A DNA stretch of 64,000 nt from Sphingomonas_O antarctica. Lineage in GTDB: Bacteria; Pseudomonadota; Alphaproteobacteria; Sphingomonadales; Sphingomonadaceae. The stretch spans positions 1-64,000 of the forward strand of contig NZ_CBCRXM010000011.1 in NCBI RefSeq assembly GCF_965137005.1, written 5' to 3'. This document shows, in pieces, positions 26,001 to 33,087 of this stretch. Both the position numbers and the translations under genes were made by a program. Within the stretch, counting starts at the first letter, position 1. Each line of letters starts with the position of its first letter. The notes under the pieces are model-generated. The model worked only from the letters and a program-made list of their open reading frames with translations, ran no database searches and was not told the origin of the DNA.

Positions 26001-26168
26001 GTGCAGCGCCTGCCCTCGCTCAGCGCCGATGTGACCCTCGGCAAGCTCGCCAGCGCGCGGGGGTTCGATCGCGGGCCGAACGCGCCGGTCGCCAAGGCAC
26101 AGGAGCCCGCTTTGTTCGACTTTACCGGCGAACCCAGCCCGGTGGTCCTGCGCACAGGCATGAAATGA
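23010..26168 (+). CDS. exported WD40-like propeller plus caspase-like (peptidase C14) protein
   Basis: A 1052-residue protein with a signal peptide ('LLLPLAALVGLAAPCLA'). Residues about 45-600 look like WD40/beta-propeller blades ('AAWTPDGKYVLTVNG', 'MAFTPDGKQLIVAANG', 'GDFVAVTPDGRYDTNLG'). From about residue 750 ('RAYIVTVGIDDYDDPRL') a caspase-like fold follows with the dyad His857 ('SWSGHG') and Cys911 ('DACHSGA'). Just after it, 'DLNHDGRITLDEW' is an EF-hand-like calcium loop. The propeller may sense a partner and the caspase domain act on it, probably in the periplasm; substrate unknown. First gene of a five-gene operon whose next ATG overlaps this stop. Proteolytic activity is inferred from the intact dyad. 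Confidence 0.88.
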   Translation: MLDGLKRLRLLLPLAALVGLAAPCLAADTNPHIVLQSSSEAESAVEAAAWTPDGKYVLTVNGFARALVIWEAATGRVIDRTLLPADADAWLNGMLQVQGISVSADGRTAMVRGTGVDVKFGDFPVERDYQVDLRTRIATVLPRGKALAASGGALGFAARQAALATIFERGTEMTLAAAEKALPRLPRSPDGKQGLKRTEEGLAIVGPGGRTLLNDNALGFADADLAPDGHMLVTVEQTKNDEGGGKVSTTVLRYDITAGRFLPDLDVPGVYGTVRWLDDARILVATGAASQDRDNEDADDSAPLSPSLVIDTASGKTVATLAGRCYIAPIVGGFVAADAGACRHGVKGGTTVLVSDGATWRPLKLADYAGKTINGIAASPDGKLAAIILVTGVNQSILVVVDVATGKTVDELSFGKDQKVAVIMSMAFTPDGKQLIVAANGGAVAWKFGEGQPREVMLTTSVPQLMATDGTTVLMSSVIDSRINRANLVTGAALPPIELANAVAGGFLPGKPIFWSASGVSGIRLWNTRNWQPILTLYPINGGDFVAVTPDGRYDTNLGPDASQFRWIVPDAPFQSLGPQTFMRDYFTPRLADKTVRCTVANDCAKVLPPLPSLASLNRVLPALKIVSVDETKPGYASVWVEARDVTQPDAANGKTRSGLYDVRLFRNGRFADHNPVETNEVLHQNLADWRRLNGFAGGADANGVSKFYFEVPLPTGAGQGKQLFTAYAFNEDRVKSDTAQFEFTAKPRTPRQPRAYIVTVGIDDYDDPRLKLDFSVADAHLLFERLAVIPGYEVHRLDLTSTPTRRVTREALGAAFGIMAGIGELPETKAALKDFDTSGMAQATPDDLVIISWSGHGWADPQGDFFLVPSDARWPADGKPDVGSLISAADLTMLLRDVRAGEIAFVIDACHSGASVDTAAFKPGPMGDPGLGQLAYDKGMRILAATQASDLAIEDARVGQGLLTYALAGEGVTATGGKADLNHDGRITLDEWLRYAVQRLPSLSADVTLGKLASARGFDRGPNAPVAKAQEPALFDFTGEPSPVVLRTGMK

Positions 26169-28105
26169 CGCGGCTGCTGATGGCCCTTGCCGTGCTGGTA
26201 TCGACGCCCGCCGCCGCCACGATCCGCGCGCTGTTCGTCGGCGTGAACCAGTATCGCTATTCGCACACGCACAATCCGGACGGGCAGTTCGAAGACCTCA
26301 AAGGCACGGTCAACGACGTCACACACATCAAGGATGCGTTGCGGACGGCCTATCAACTCGACCTCGACCGCCCGGACAAGGGCTGCGTGTCGCGCAACGC
26401 GGTCTCGACGACCCTGACCGACGATTGCGCCACGCGCGCCGCGCTGATCGACGAGCTCGACGCGCGCATTGCGCAGTCCGCGCCGGGCGATACGCTGTTA
26501 TTCTATTATGCCGGGCATGGCGCGACGGTGCGTGACGATGTCGAGCACGATCAGGCGTCGGGCTATGACACCACCATCCTGACCACCGACGCGCGCCAGC
26601 CCGGTGCGGATGCGAGCGCGGAAATCCTCGACCGCGATATCGGCGCGATCATCGACCGCGCCACGGGGCGTGGCATCAACGTCGTGACGATCTTCGACAG
26701 TTGCTATTCCGAAAGCGGCACGCGCAATTTCGGCATCAACACCCCCGAAGGACGCGCGCGCGATGCACCGAAGCTGATCGGCACGGCACAGTCGATCCCG
26801 CTATCCGCTTTGCCGGCAGCAGGGTCGCAGGCCGTTCAGGGCTATCGCGTCCACCTCGCCGCCGCGCGCGAAAGCCAGAAGGCGCGCGAAACCGGGCAGG
26901 GCAATGCCGTCTCCGGCGTCTTCACGACGCAATTGGCCGCGACGTTGCTCGACCTGCGCGGGGCGACCTTCGACGACATCCTTACCGAAACCCGCCGCAA
27001 GGTCGAGGAGGTCGGGCAGGGCAGCCAGAGCCCGCGCGGCAGCGGTGCCCTGACCGCGCGACTGGGTGGTGCGGTCAGCCATGTCACGGTGCTCGATGCC
27101 GCGTCGGATGCGACCGGCGTGACCATCTTCGGGGGGCGGCTTTCGGGTGTGACCGTCGGTTCGCGCTTCGCCGTATTTGCCGGGTCGAGCCAGGCGGTGA
27201 GCGACGCCGCGCCGCTGGCCACCGGCAATGTCACGACGGTCACGCCGGCGACCGCCACGCTGTCTCTCGACAGCGGCGCGCCGGACTTGCCGAAGCGGCT
27301 GGTCGTGCGCGAGCTTCAGCATGCCTTTGGCACCCGCGCGCTGACGATCCGCAATCTCGCGCCGCCCGCCGACCGCGCCTTCGTCTCGAAAGCGATCGCG
27401 GACGGCCGCGTCGCCACCGAAGCCGAGCCCGCCCAATTGATGATTAAGCAGGGGGTTCACTCGCCGACGGTGAGCCTGGTGACGGTCGGGGGACAAGTAT
27501 TGGCGGACCTCGGTCTGGCCGCCGATCCGCGCTTCTCCGCGATCCTTGCGCAGGAGGCCGGCAAGGTCGCGCGTGTCAACGATCTGATCGGACTGCGCAC
27601 CGCACCCGACAGCGCGCAGCTCGCCTTCTGCATCAGCAACGACATGGATTATGATTTGATGAGCTGCCCGCCATTGGAGACGGGCAAGCGCCGCCAGATT
27701 TTCGTTCGGCAGGACGCGCGCCTGACGGTACGCAACCTGACCGACCGCAAGCGCTATGTGTACGTCTTCGGCATCGACGAGAAATTCGGCGTGGACCTGA
27801 TCCTGCCCGAGGGCGCGCAGGCCGATCCGATCGATGTGTCGCGGCCGCTCACGACGCGTCTGCCGCTCAGGCCGACCAGCGCGGGACCCTATCGGTTCGT
27901 GACCGTCGCGACCGATCAGCCGATCGACGCGGCGGCGTTTCAACAATCCGCGACCGGTGCGCGCGGTGGAAATTCGTGCGCCAATGCCTTGCAGCGCGCG
28001 CTGTGCGCGGTGATGCAGGGCACGCGCGATCCCGATGCCCCGAAAGTGGGTGACTGGACCGCGATCGTCACGGACGTCGATGTCATGGGGAAGGCACCCG
28101 AATGA
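26165..28105 (+). CDS. exported caspase-like (peptidase C14) protein with DUF4384-like C-terminus
   Basis: A 646-residue protein with a short signal peptide ('LLMALAVLVSTPAAA'). The caspase-like domain begins immediately ('IRALFVGVNQYRY'), with His118 in 'FYYAGHGA' and Cys180 in 'IFDSCYSES' as the catalytic dyad. Specificity-side loops lie around 'VHLAAARESQKARE'. The C-terminal third ('DARLTVRNLTDRKRYVYVFG', 'LILPEGAQADPID', 'PYRFVTVATDQPID') resembles the DUF4384 domain often fused to bacterial caspases. It starts within the stop codon of the previous gene and ends within the start of the trypsin gene. Confidence 0.87.
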   Translation: MTRLLMALAVLVSTPAAATIRALFVGVNQYRYSHTHNPDGQFEDLKGTVNDVTHIKDALRTAYQLDLDRPDKGCVSRNAVSTTLTDDCATRAALIDELDARIAQSAPGDTLLFYYAGHGATVRDDVEHDQASGYDTTILTTDARQPGADASAEILDRDIGAIIDRATGRGINVVTIFDSCYSESGTRNFGINTPEGRARDAPKLIGTAQSIPLSALPAAGSQAVQGYRVHLAAARESQKARETGQGNAVSGVFTTQLAATLLDLRGATFDDILTETRRKVEEVGQGSQSPRGSGALTARLGGAVSHVTVLDAASDATGVTIFGGRLSGVTVGSRFAVFAGSSQAVSDAAPLATGNVTTVTPATATLSLDSGAPDLPKRLVVRELQHAFGTRALTIRNLAPPADRAFVSKAIADGRVATEAEPAQLMIKQGVHSPTVSLVTVGGQVLADLGLAADPRFSAILAQEAGKVARVNDLIGLRTAPDSAQLAFCISNDMDYDLMSCPPLETGKRRQIFVRQDARLTVRNLTDRKRYVYVFGIDEKFGVDLILPEGAQADPIDVSRPLTTRLPLRPTSAGPYRFVTVATDQPIDAAAFQQSATGARGGNSCANALQRALCAVMQGTRDPDAPKVGDWTAIVTDVDVMGKAPE

Positions 28106-29094
28106 AGCATTGGTTGTTGGCAACGCTTTTGCTGGCCGGGACGGCGATCGCGCAGGATGTGCCGCGACCAACCGGAGGCGGCGGCGAAGACGATGGCGGC
28201 CGTGTCGTCGGCGGGGAGGACGCGCCGCTGGGTAGCGCGCGTTTCCAGGCCGAAATCTATTGGACCGTAGCTTTCTCCGAAGAACAGGTGCGCGAGGATC
28301 GCCAGCTCCGCTTCGGCGCGCCGGGCAAGCTTTATCTTGCCGACAAGGCACCTTGGGATCTCGCACACCATTGCGGCGGCGCGGTGATCGCGCCCGATTG
28401 GGTGCTGACCGCCGCGCATTGCGTCGCGGGCTCGCCCAAATATCCGTTTCTGACCACGCGCCGCGTTCGGCTGGGAACGCAGGATTTGACCCGGGGCGGG
28501 GCGACGTACCAGATCGACCGCGCGGCGATCAACGCCAATTGGACGAAGGACGGCAAGCGCGACGACATCGCGTTGCTGCACATCGTGCGCGACGCGCAGA
28601 CGGTGGCGATCGACCCCGCGCGGATCGTGCCGATCCGGCTGATCGGGACATTGCCGAATGATCGCATGACGGCGCCGGGTGACGAGGTGTCGGTCACCGG
28701 CTGGGGCAAGACCAAGGTGACCGGCCGCAACGATGGCCAGCTGGCGCGCGACGGCACGGTCAACAAGGGCAGCCCGATCCTGCAAGTGCTCAGCCCGCTT
28801 TACGTGATGGACAAGGCGCAATGCGCGCAGTTGCCCGATTATGCCGGCCGCTTGTCGTCGGGCAGCATGTGCGTCGGCGCGCGTGAAGCGGGCAAGGACA
28901 GTTGTTCGGGCGACAGCGGTGGCCCGCTGACTCGCGTACAGGGGCGTGACAAGGTTCTGGTCGGGCTGGTCAGCTGGGGCGTCGGTTGCGGATTGCAGGG
29001 CGTGCCCGGCATCTACACCGACACCAGCCAGTATCTGTCGTGGATCGAACGCGCCAAGCGCGTCCCCGCCGGAACGGTGACGCCGGTCGGCTGA
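28102..29094 (+). CDS. exported trypsin-like (S1) serine protease
   Basis: A 330-residue protein: signal peptide 'LLATLLLAGTAIAQ', a Gly/Asp-rich propeptide, then the sequence Arg34-Val-Val-Gly-Gly, which has the form of a zymogen activation site (cut after Arg). The catalytic triad is complete: His106 ('LTAAHC'), Asp155 ('RDDIALLHI') and Ser272 ('DSCSGDSGGP'). Paired Cys around the His and Ser ('CGGAVIAPDWVLTAAHC', 'SMCVGA', 'CSGDSGG', 'VGCG') suggest disulfides, hence an oxidising compartment. It is coupled to the upstream caspase gene by a 4-nt overlap. One possible role is cleavage of, or activation by, the neighbouring proteases. Confidence 0.93.
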   Translation: MKHWLLATLLLAGTAIAQDVPRPTGGGGEDDGGRVVGGEDAPLGSARFQAEIYWTVAFSEEQVREDRQLRFGAPGKLYLADKAPWDLAHHCGGAVIAPDWVLTAAHCVAGSPKYPFLTTRRVRLGTQDLTRGGATYQIDRAAINANWTKDGKRDDIALLHIVRDAQTVAIDPARIVPIRLIGTLPNDRMTAPGDEVSVTGWGKTKVTGRNDGQLARDGTVNKGSPILQVLSPLYVMDKAQCAQLPDYAGRLSSGSMCVGAREAGKDSCSGDSGGPLTRVQGRDKVLVGLVSWGVGCGLQGVPGIYTDTSQYLSWIERAKRVPAGTVTPVG

Positions 29095-29096
29095 TC

Positions 29097-30986
29097 ATGG
29101 CGCGTATCTTCATCTCCTATGCGCGCGCTGACCGTGAACAGGTCGCGCCGATCGCCGATGCGCTCGCCAAAGCCGGGCACGACGTGTGGTGGGACACGCT
29201 GATCGACGGCGGCACCGCCTTCGCCAAAGAGATCGAGACCCAGCTCGCCAGTGCCGACGCCGTCGTCGCGGTGTGGAGCAAGACGTCGATCGAATCCGAT
29301 TGGGTGCGTGACGAAGCGGCGGCGGCGCGCGGGCGCAAATGCCTGGTCCCGGTCAGCCTCGATGGCAGCGAGGCTCCACTCGGCTTTCGCCAATATCACA
29401 CCATCGGCTTGTCGAAATGGCGCGGGCGGGCCGACGCGCCCGAAATGGACGCGCTGCTGCGCGGCATTGCCAGTTGCGGCACCGGCCTGATCCCGCTCAA
29501 ACAGCATGAACCCCGCCGCCAGCCGGTCGTCTCGCGCCGCAATCTGTTGATGGGCGGCGGTGTTGCGGCGGTCGCCGCGGCATCGGGCGCGGTGTGGTGG
29601 TTGCGACCGTTCGGCCAGGGCAGTTCGGGCAATTCGGTCGCCGTCCTGCCGTTCAGCAACCTCAGCGGCGATCCGCAACAGGCCTATTTCTCCGACGGCC
29701 TGTCCGAAGAAGTGCGTTCGGCTCTGTCGCGCAACGCGCGGCTCAAGGTCGCGGCGCCGACATCCTCCAACGCCTTTCGCAACAGCGATCAGGATGCCCG
29801 CGCGATCGGCGGTAAACTGGGCGTCGCGTTCCTGCTTCAGGGCAGCGTGCGCCGCGCCGGCGATACCGTGCGCGTCTCCGCCGATTTGATCGACACCGGC
29901 AGCGGTTTTTCCAAATGGAGCCAGACCTTCGACCGCAAGCTGACCGACATCTTCGCGGTGCAGAGCGAGATTGCCGGGACGGTGGCCCAGGCGCTGGACA
30001 GTGCGATGGCGCCGGGCGACGCCGGTCCGATCGGCGGCACGACGGACGTCGCCGCTTACGAAGCCTATTTGCGCGGGCGCGCGTTGCTCGATCAGCCGAC
30101 GGGTGAAACCAGCGACCGTGCCGCGCTCAAACTGTTCGAAACCGCCATCGCCGCCGATCCCGATTACGCCGCCGCCCGCGCCGCGCGATCGCGCGCGCTG
30201 ATCGTGATCTCCAGCCTGTGGTCGACGACCGGCCAGCTCGACGGCCTGACCCGTGAGGCGGTGGCCGAGGCACAGCGCGCGATCAAGCTCGCCCCACAGC
30301 TGTCCGACGCGCAATCGGCGCTGGGCTTCGCGCTGGCTTATGGCCGCCTCGACGTGCGTGGCGCGCACGCCCCGTTCGAAGCCGCGCGCCGCACCGGACA
30401 GGGCAATGCCGACGTGCTGGTGCGCTATGCCCAATTCGCCACGCGTACCGGCGATTTCGAGGCAGCGCGCACGGCCATCGAACGCGCGCTCACCCTCGAC
30501 CCACTCAACTCGCGTGCGTGGCGGGTCCAGGGGGCGTTGTTCTACGCCCAGAAACGCTTCGCCGAATCGATCGCCCCGGTGGAAAAGGCGCTGGCACTCA
30601 ATCCCAAGATCACGGTCGCCAGCGCGGCGATCGGCGATGCGCTGATCCTGTTGGGACAGCCGGAGGCGGCTTTGGCGCGCTACCGTGCCGAACCGGGTGC
30701 CTCGTTCCGGCTGGCAGGGCTGGCAATCGCGCTGCGGCGAACCGGTGATACACTGGGCGCCGACGCCGCGATGCATGACTTGCTGGCGATCGGGGACAGC
30801 GCTTCGTACCAGCAGGCCCAGGTGCGCGCGCAATGGGGTCAGCCCGATGCTGCACTGGATTTGCTCGATCGCGCCTGGCGCACGCGCGATTCCGGATTGC
30901 TCTACTTGCGTAACGATCCAATGATGGACAGTCTGCGCGCGAATCCGCGGTTCACTGCGCTGTTGCGGGATATCGGATTCGCCTAA
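29097..30986 (+). CDS. TIR domain - transmembrane helix - FlgO/TolB-like - TPR protein
   Basis: A 629-residue protein. Residues 1-110 are a TIR domain ('RIFISYARADREQVAPIADA', 'DVWWDTLIDGG', 'SDWVRDEAAAARGR'), with Glu73 at the place of the catalytic Glu of TIR NADases. A twin-arginine-looking 'SRRNLLMGGG' at 146-155 leads into the single membrane helix (to about 168). Residues about 180-300 resemble the FlgO/TolB N-terminal domain joined to adenylate-cyclase-like regulators ('VAVLPFSNLSGDPQQAYFSD'). TPR repeats fill about 315-610 ('ALTLDPLNSRAWRVQGALFY'). The likely layout is a cytoplasmic TIR and periplasmic repeats. It begins 2 nt after the trypsin stop. Confidence 0.88.
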   Translation: MARIFISYARADREQVAPIADALAKAGHDVWWDTLIDGGTAFAKEIETQLASADAVVAVWSKTSIESDWVRDEAAAARGRKCLVPVSLDGSEAPLGFRQYHTIGLSKWRGRADAPEMDALLRGIASCGTGLIPLKQHEPRRQPVVSRRNLLMGGGVAAVAAASGAVWWLRPFGQGSSGNSVAVLPFSNLSGDPQQAYFSDGLSEEVRSALSRNARLKVAAPTSSNAFRNSDQDARAIGGKLGVAFLLQGSVRRAGDTVRVSADLIDTGSGFSKWSQTFDRKLTDIFAVQSEIAGTVAQALDSAMAPGDAGPIGGTTDVAAYEAYLRGRALLDQPTGETSDRAALKLFETAIAADPDYAAARAARSRALIVISSLWSTTGQLDGLTREAVAEAQRAIKLAPQLSDAQSALGFALAYGRLDVRGAHAPFEAARRTGQGNADVLVRYAQFATRTGDFEAARTAIERALTLDPLNSRAWRVQGALFYAQKRFAESIAPVEKALALNPKITVASAAIGDALILLGQPEAALARYRAEPGASFRLAGLAIALRRTGDTLGADAAMHDLLAIGDSASYQQAQVRAQWGQPDAALDLLDRAWRTRDSGLLYLRNDPMMDSLRANPRFTALLRDIGFA

Positions 30987-30999
30987 AGGGAGGTGGACG

Positions 31000-31263
31000 A
31001 TGAAGAAGCTGGTTCTTTCGATCGCGCTGGGTGGGGCGGTCCTGACGATGGCGGCCTGCAAGAAGCATGACGCCGCAGCCGAGAATGCCGCAGCCAACGT
31101 CGCTGACGCGAATGCCGCCGACATGGCGACCGACGCCAATGCGATGGGCATGTCCAATGCGGGTAGCGCGGAGCCGATCGACAATGCGGCCAACGCAGCG
31201 ATGTCGATGGAAACGACGACCAACAACAGCGGCGACCGGGAAAATAACGGCGATCGTAAGTGA
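31000..31263 (+). CDS. small Asn/Ala-rich lipoprotein-like protein
   Basis: An 87-residue protein with a signal ending 'VLTMAAC', a weak but plausible lipobox, followed by a low-complexity chain rich in Ala, Asn and Asp ('AENAAANVADANAADMATDA') and a polar tail 'NNSGDRENNGDRK'. The very strong ribosome site GGGAGGTGG sits 6 nt before the ATG, which suggests high expression. It lies 13 bp after the TIR-TPR gene and is the last gene of the operon. Function unknown; it could be a small cell-surface or inhibitory partner. Confidence 0.65.
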   Translation: MKKLVLSIALGGAVLTMAACKKHDAAAENAAANVADANAADMATDANAMGMSNAGSAEPIDNAANAAMSMETTTNNSGDRENNGDRK

Positions 31264-31272
31264 AGTGACGCG

Positions 31273-31293
31273 GGGCGAGCCAGTGGCTCGCTC
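31273..31293 (+). terminator. hairpin after the caspase/TIR operon
   Basis: GGGCGAGCC and GGCTCGCTC form a 9-bp stem (one G-T pair) with a 3-nt loop, 9 bp past the lipoprotein stop and between convergent genes. There is no clear T-run, so the end may need Rho. Confidence 0.45.
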
Positions 31294-31314
31294 CGCCGTC
31301 TAACCCGGCGCGGC

Positions 31315-33054
31315 TTAGCCCGGAAGCGTCAGCGGTCTTGCATGATAGGTGTGCAGCCAGGTCGCCAGATCGCGCGTCAATAAATCCGCCGCGCGCCGTG
31401 TTCGCCGCGTCAGCGTGTCGAAGTCGAGCGCATCGGCCGCGATCACCGTCTTGAGCGTCACCAATTGCGCAGCAAGTCCCGCGCTGCGTTCGCTGGTTCC
31501 CGCCAAATCGCCTTGCATCCGGATGCCGTAAATCGCCGCGCCGATCGCTGGCAACGCGGCGCTGATGATCGTCGCGGCGAGGCCCACCGGCTTGGCGACA
31601 TGCTCGAAGGTTTCAGGATCGAATGCGGCGGCGAGTTTGAACACCAATATCAGGACGCAGACCGCCGCCGTGGTGATGAACAACGCGCCGCCCAATTTGT
31701 GCAGCCGATGTTCCAGCCGATGCATCCGTGCCGCATCGCCCCGCAAATAGCCAATCTGGTCGTCGATCAAATGGGTCAGCGCGCCGCGCACGCATTCGAG
31801 GTAGTTCGCATCGACGCGAACCGTTGGCAGGCCGATTTGCCGCGCAGTGGCGCGCGCATACCAGCCCACCCAGCCGCGCTGCGCCGAAGCCTCGGCTCTC
31901 AGATCGAGATCGCCGAGCTGCGCACCGATGGTCAGCACGCGCAGCCGTTCGGCTAGGTGGCGATGATCCAGCCAGCGGCGATGCCATTGCGCACGGTTGC
32001 CCGCACGGGTCACCAGCAGGATGGCACCGATCACGACGACCTCGCTGGCGATCAGCAGCGGCTTGAGCGCCGGCGGCAGGACCAGGCCCATCAGCGACAG
32101 GATCACCGCCAGCGCGGCGAAGGTGAAGTTGGTCACATAGCCCGACCGGAACAGCCGGGCGAGCGCGCTGCCGGTCCGATCGGCGGAGACGAAGCGCGGC
32201 GTGACGATGCGGGCGAGCACCGGGGAGAAACAGGTTTCGGGCGGCGCCGCGGGCGGCTCACTCACCGGAGCCTTGCCACCGCGCGCCATCGACCGCAGCA
32301 GCCAGGGATAAGCGAACGCGAACCAGCGCTCCCGTTCGACCACGCCACTGGTGAAGCGGTCGAGCATCGCCCGCTCGGCCGCCTCGGACGGCGCGGCAAG
32401 AAGGTGCGCGATCAATACGGGCAAGCGCTCAAGGCCCGCGCGTGGCACGGTATCGACGGTTTGCTGGCCGAGATCGTGCTCCTCCAACCGGTCCCACAGC
32501 AATCTGGGCGGATGCGCCGCCGCGGGATCGATATGGATAACGGGAATGCCCGCGAGCACGGCCTCGGCGACGATCTGCGCCGCGCCGCCGCGTCCGCGCC
32601 CCGCGCCGCCGTCCCATACCGCGACGAGCACGTCGCTCTGCGCGAGGACGACCCGACCAACGCGTTCATAGGCCGCGCCGTCATGCGCACGGTCTCCGGG
32701 CAGTTCGAACACCGCGCTCGCCGAACTCAGCGCGTCCTGATACTCCGTGCGCTCTGCACCTTCGGCAAAATCCCTCGCAAATTCGTCACGTGCGAAGGGC
32801 AGCACGGCATCGAGCAGCCAGCCGCGCGTCAGCCCGGCATGCGCCGCGATCATGTCCGCGCCCTCGGCCAGCCCGGTAATCAGCCGGGTTGCTTCGACGG
32901 TGACGTCGGACGTCGCGGTTTCAATGGCCGCGAAGACCTGGACCACCGTCGCGGACAATTCCGCCAGGTCGATATCGCCCAGGCGTTCGAGCCGGTGCCC
33001 GGTCACGCCGATGCCCAGCGTCTGACGCGGCTGCAGATCGTCCCCCTCGCTCAT
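31315..33054 (-). CDS. SLOG-like nucleotide-sensor fused to SLATT-like four-helix membrane effector
   Basis: A 579-residue protein. The N-terminal ~180 residues form a Rossmann-like domain with LOG/DprA-type marks: 'IGVTGHRLERL', 'LITGLAEGADMIAAHAG', 'VAVWDGG', and 'AQIVAEAVLAGIPVIHID'. The C-terminal part has two helix pairs in the membrane (about 308-349 and 455-512) with conserved polar stretches between ('HRRWLDHRHLAERLRVL', 'HLIDDQIGYL'), as in SLATT domains. SLOG and SLATT domains are described from sequence studies as ligand sensor and pore-forming effector of nucleotide-dependent conflict systems; the exact subfamily here is my inference. It follows the sterol desaturase gene by 33 bp and runs towards the caspase operon. 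Confidence 0.65.
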   Translation of the reverse strand: MSEGDDLQPRQTLGIGVTGHRLERLGDIDLAELSATVVQVFAAIETATSDVTVEATRLITGLAEGADMIAAHAGLTRGWLLDAVLPFARDEFARDFAEGAERTEYQDALSSASAVFELPGDRAHDGAAYERVGRVVLAQSDVLVAVWDGGAGRGRGGAAQIVAEAVLAGIPVIHIDPAAAHPPRLLWDRLEEHDLGQQTVDTVPRAGLERLPVLIAHLLAAPSEAAERAMLDRFTSGVVERERWFAFAYPWLLRSMARGGKAPVSEPPAAPPETCFSPVLARIVTPRFVSADRTGSALARLFRSGYVTNFTFAALAVILSLMGLVLPPALKPLLIASEVVVIGAILLVTRAGNRAQWHRRWLDHRHLAERLRVLTIGAQLGDLDLRAEASAQRGWVGWYARATARQIGLPTVRVDANYLECVRGALTHLIDDQIGYLRGDAARMHRLEHRLHKLGGALFITTAAVCVLILVFKLAAAFDPETFEHVAKPVGLAATIISAALPAIGAAIYGIRMQGDLAGTSERSAGLAAQLVTLKTVIAADALDFDTLTRRTRRAADLLTRDLATWLHTYHARPLTLPG

Positions 33055-33087
33055 CCCTGACGCGCTAGAGGAGGGCCGCGCGACCGG

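Noticed and set aside
23010..31263. Typical antiphage defence island (CBASS, Thoeris, gasdermin type)
   Set aside because: No cyclase, Thoeris SIR2-like partner, gasdermin, nuclease or phage gene is present, and three of the proteins carry export signals; only domain content hints at conflict biology.
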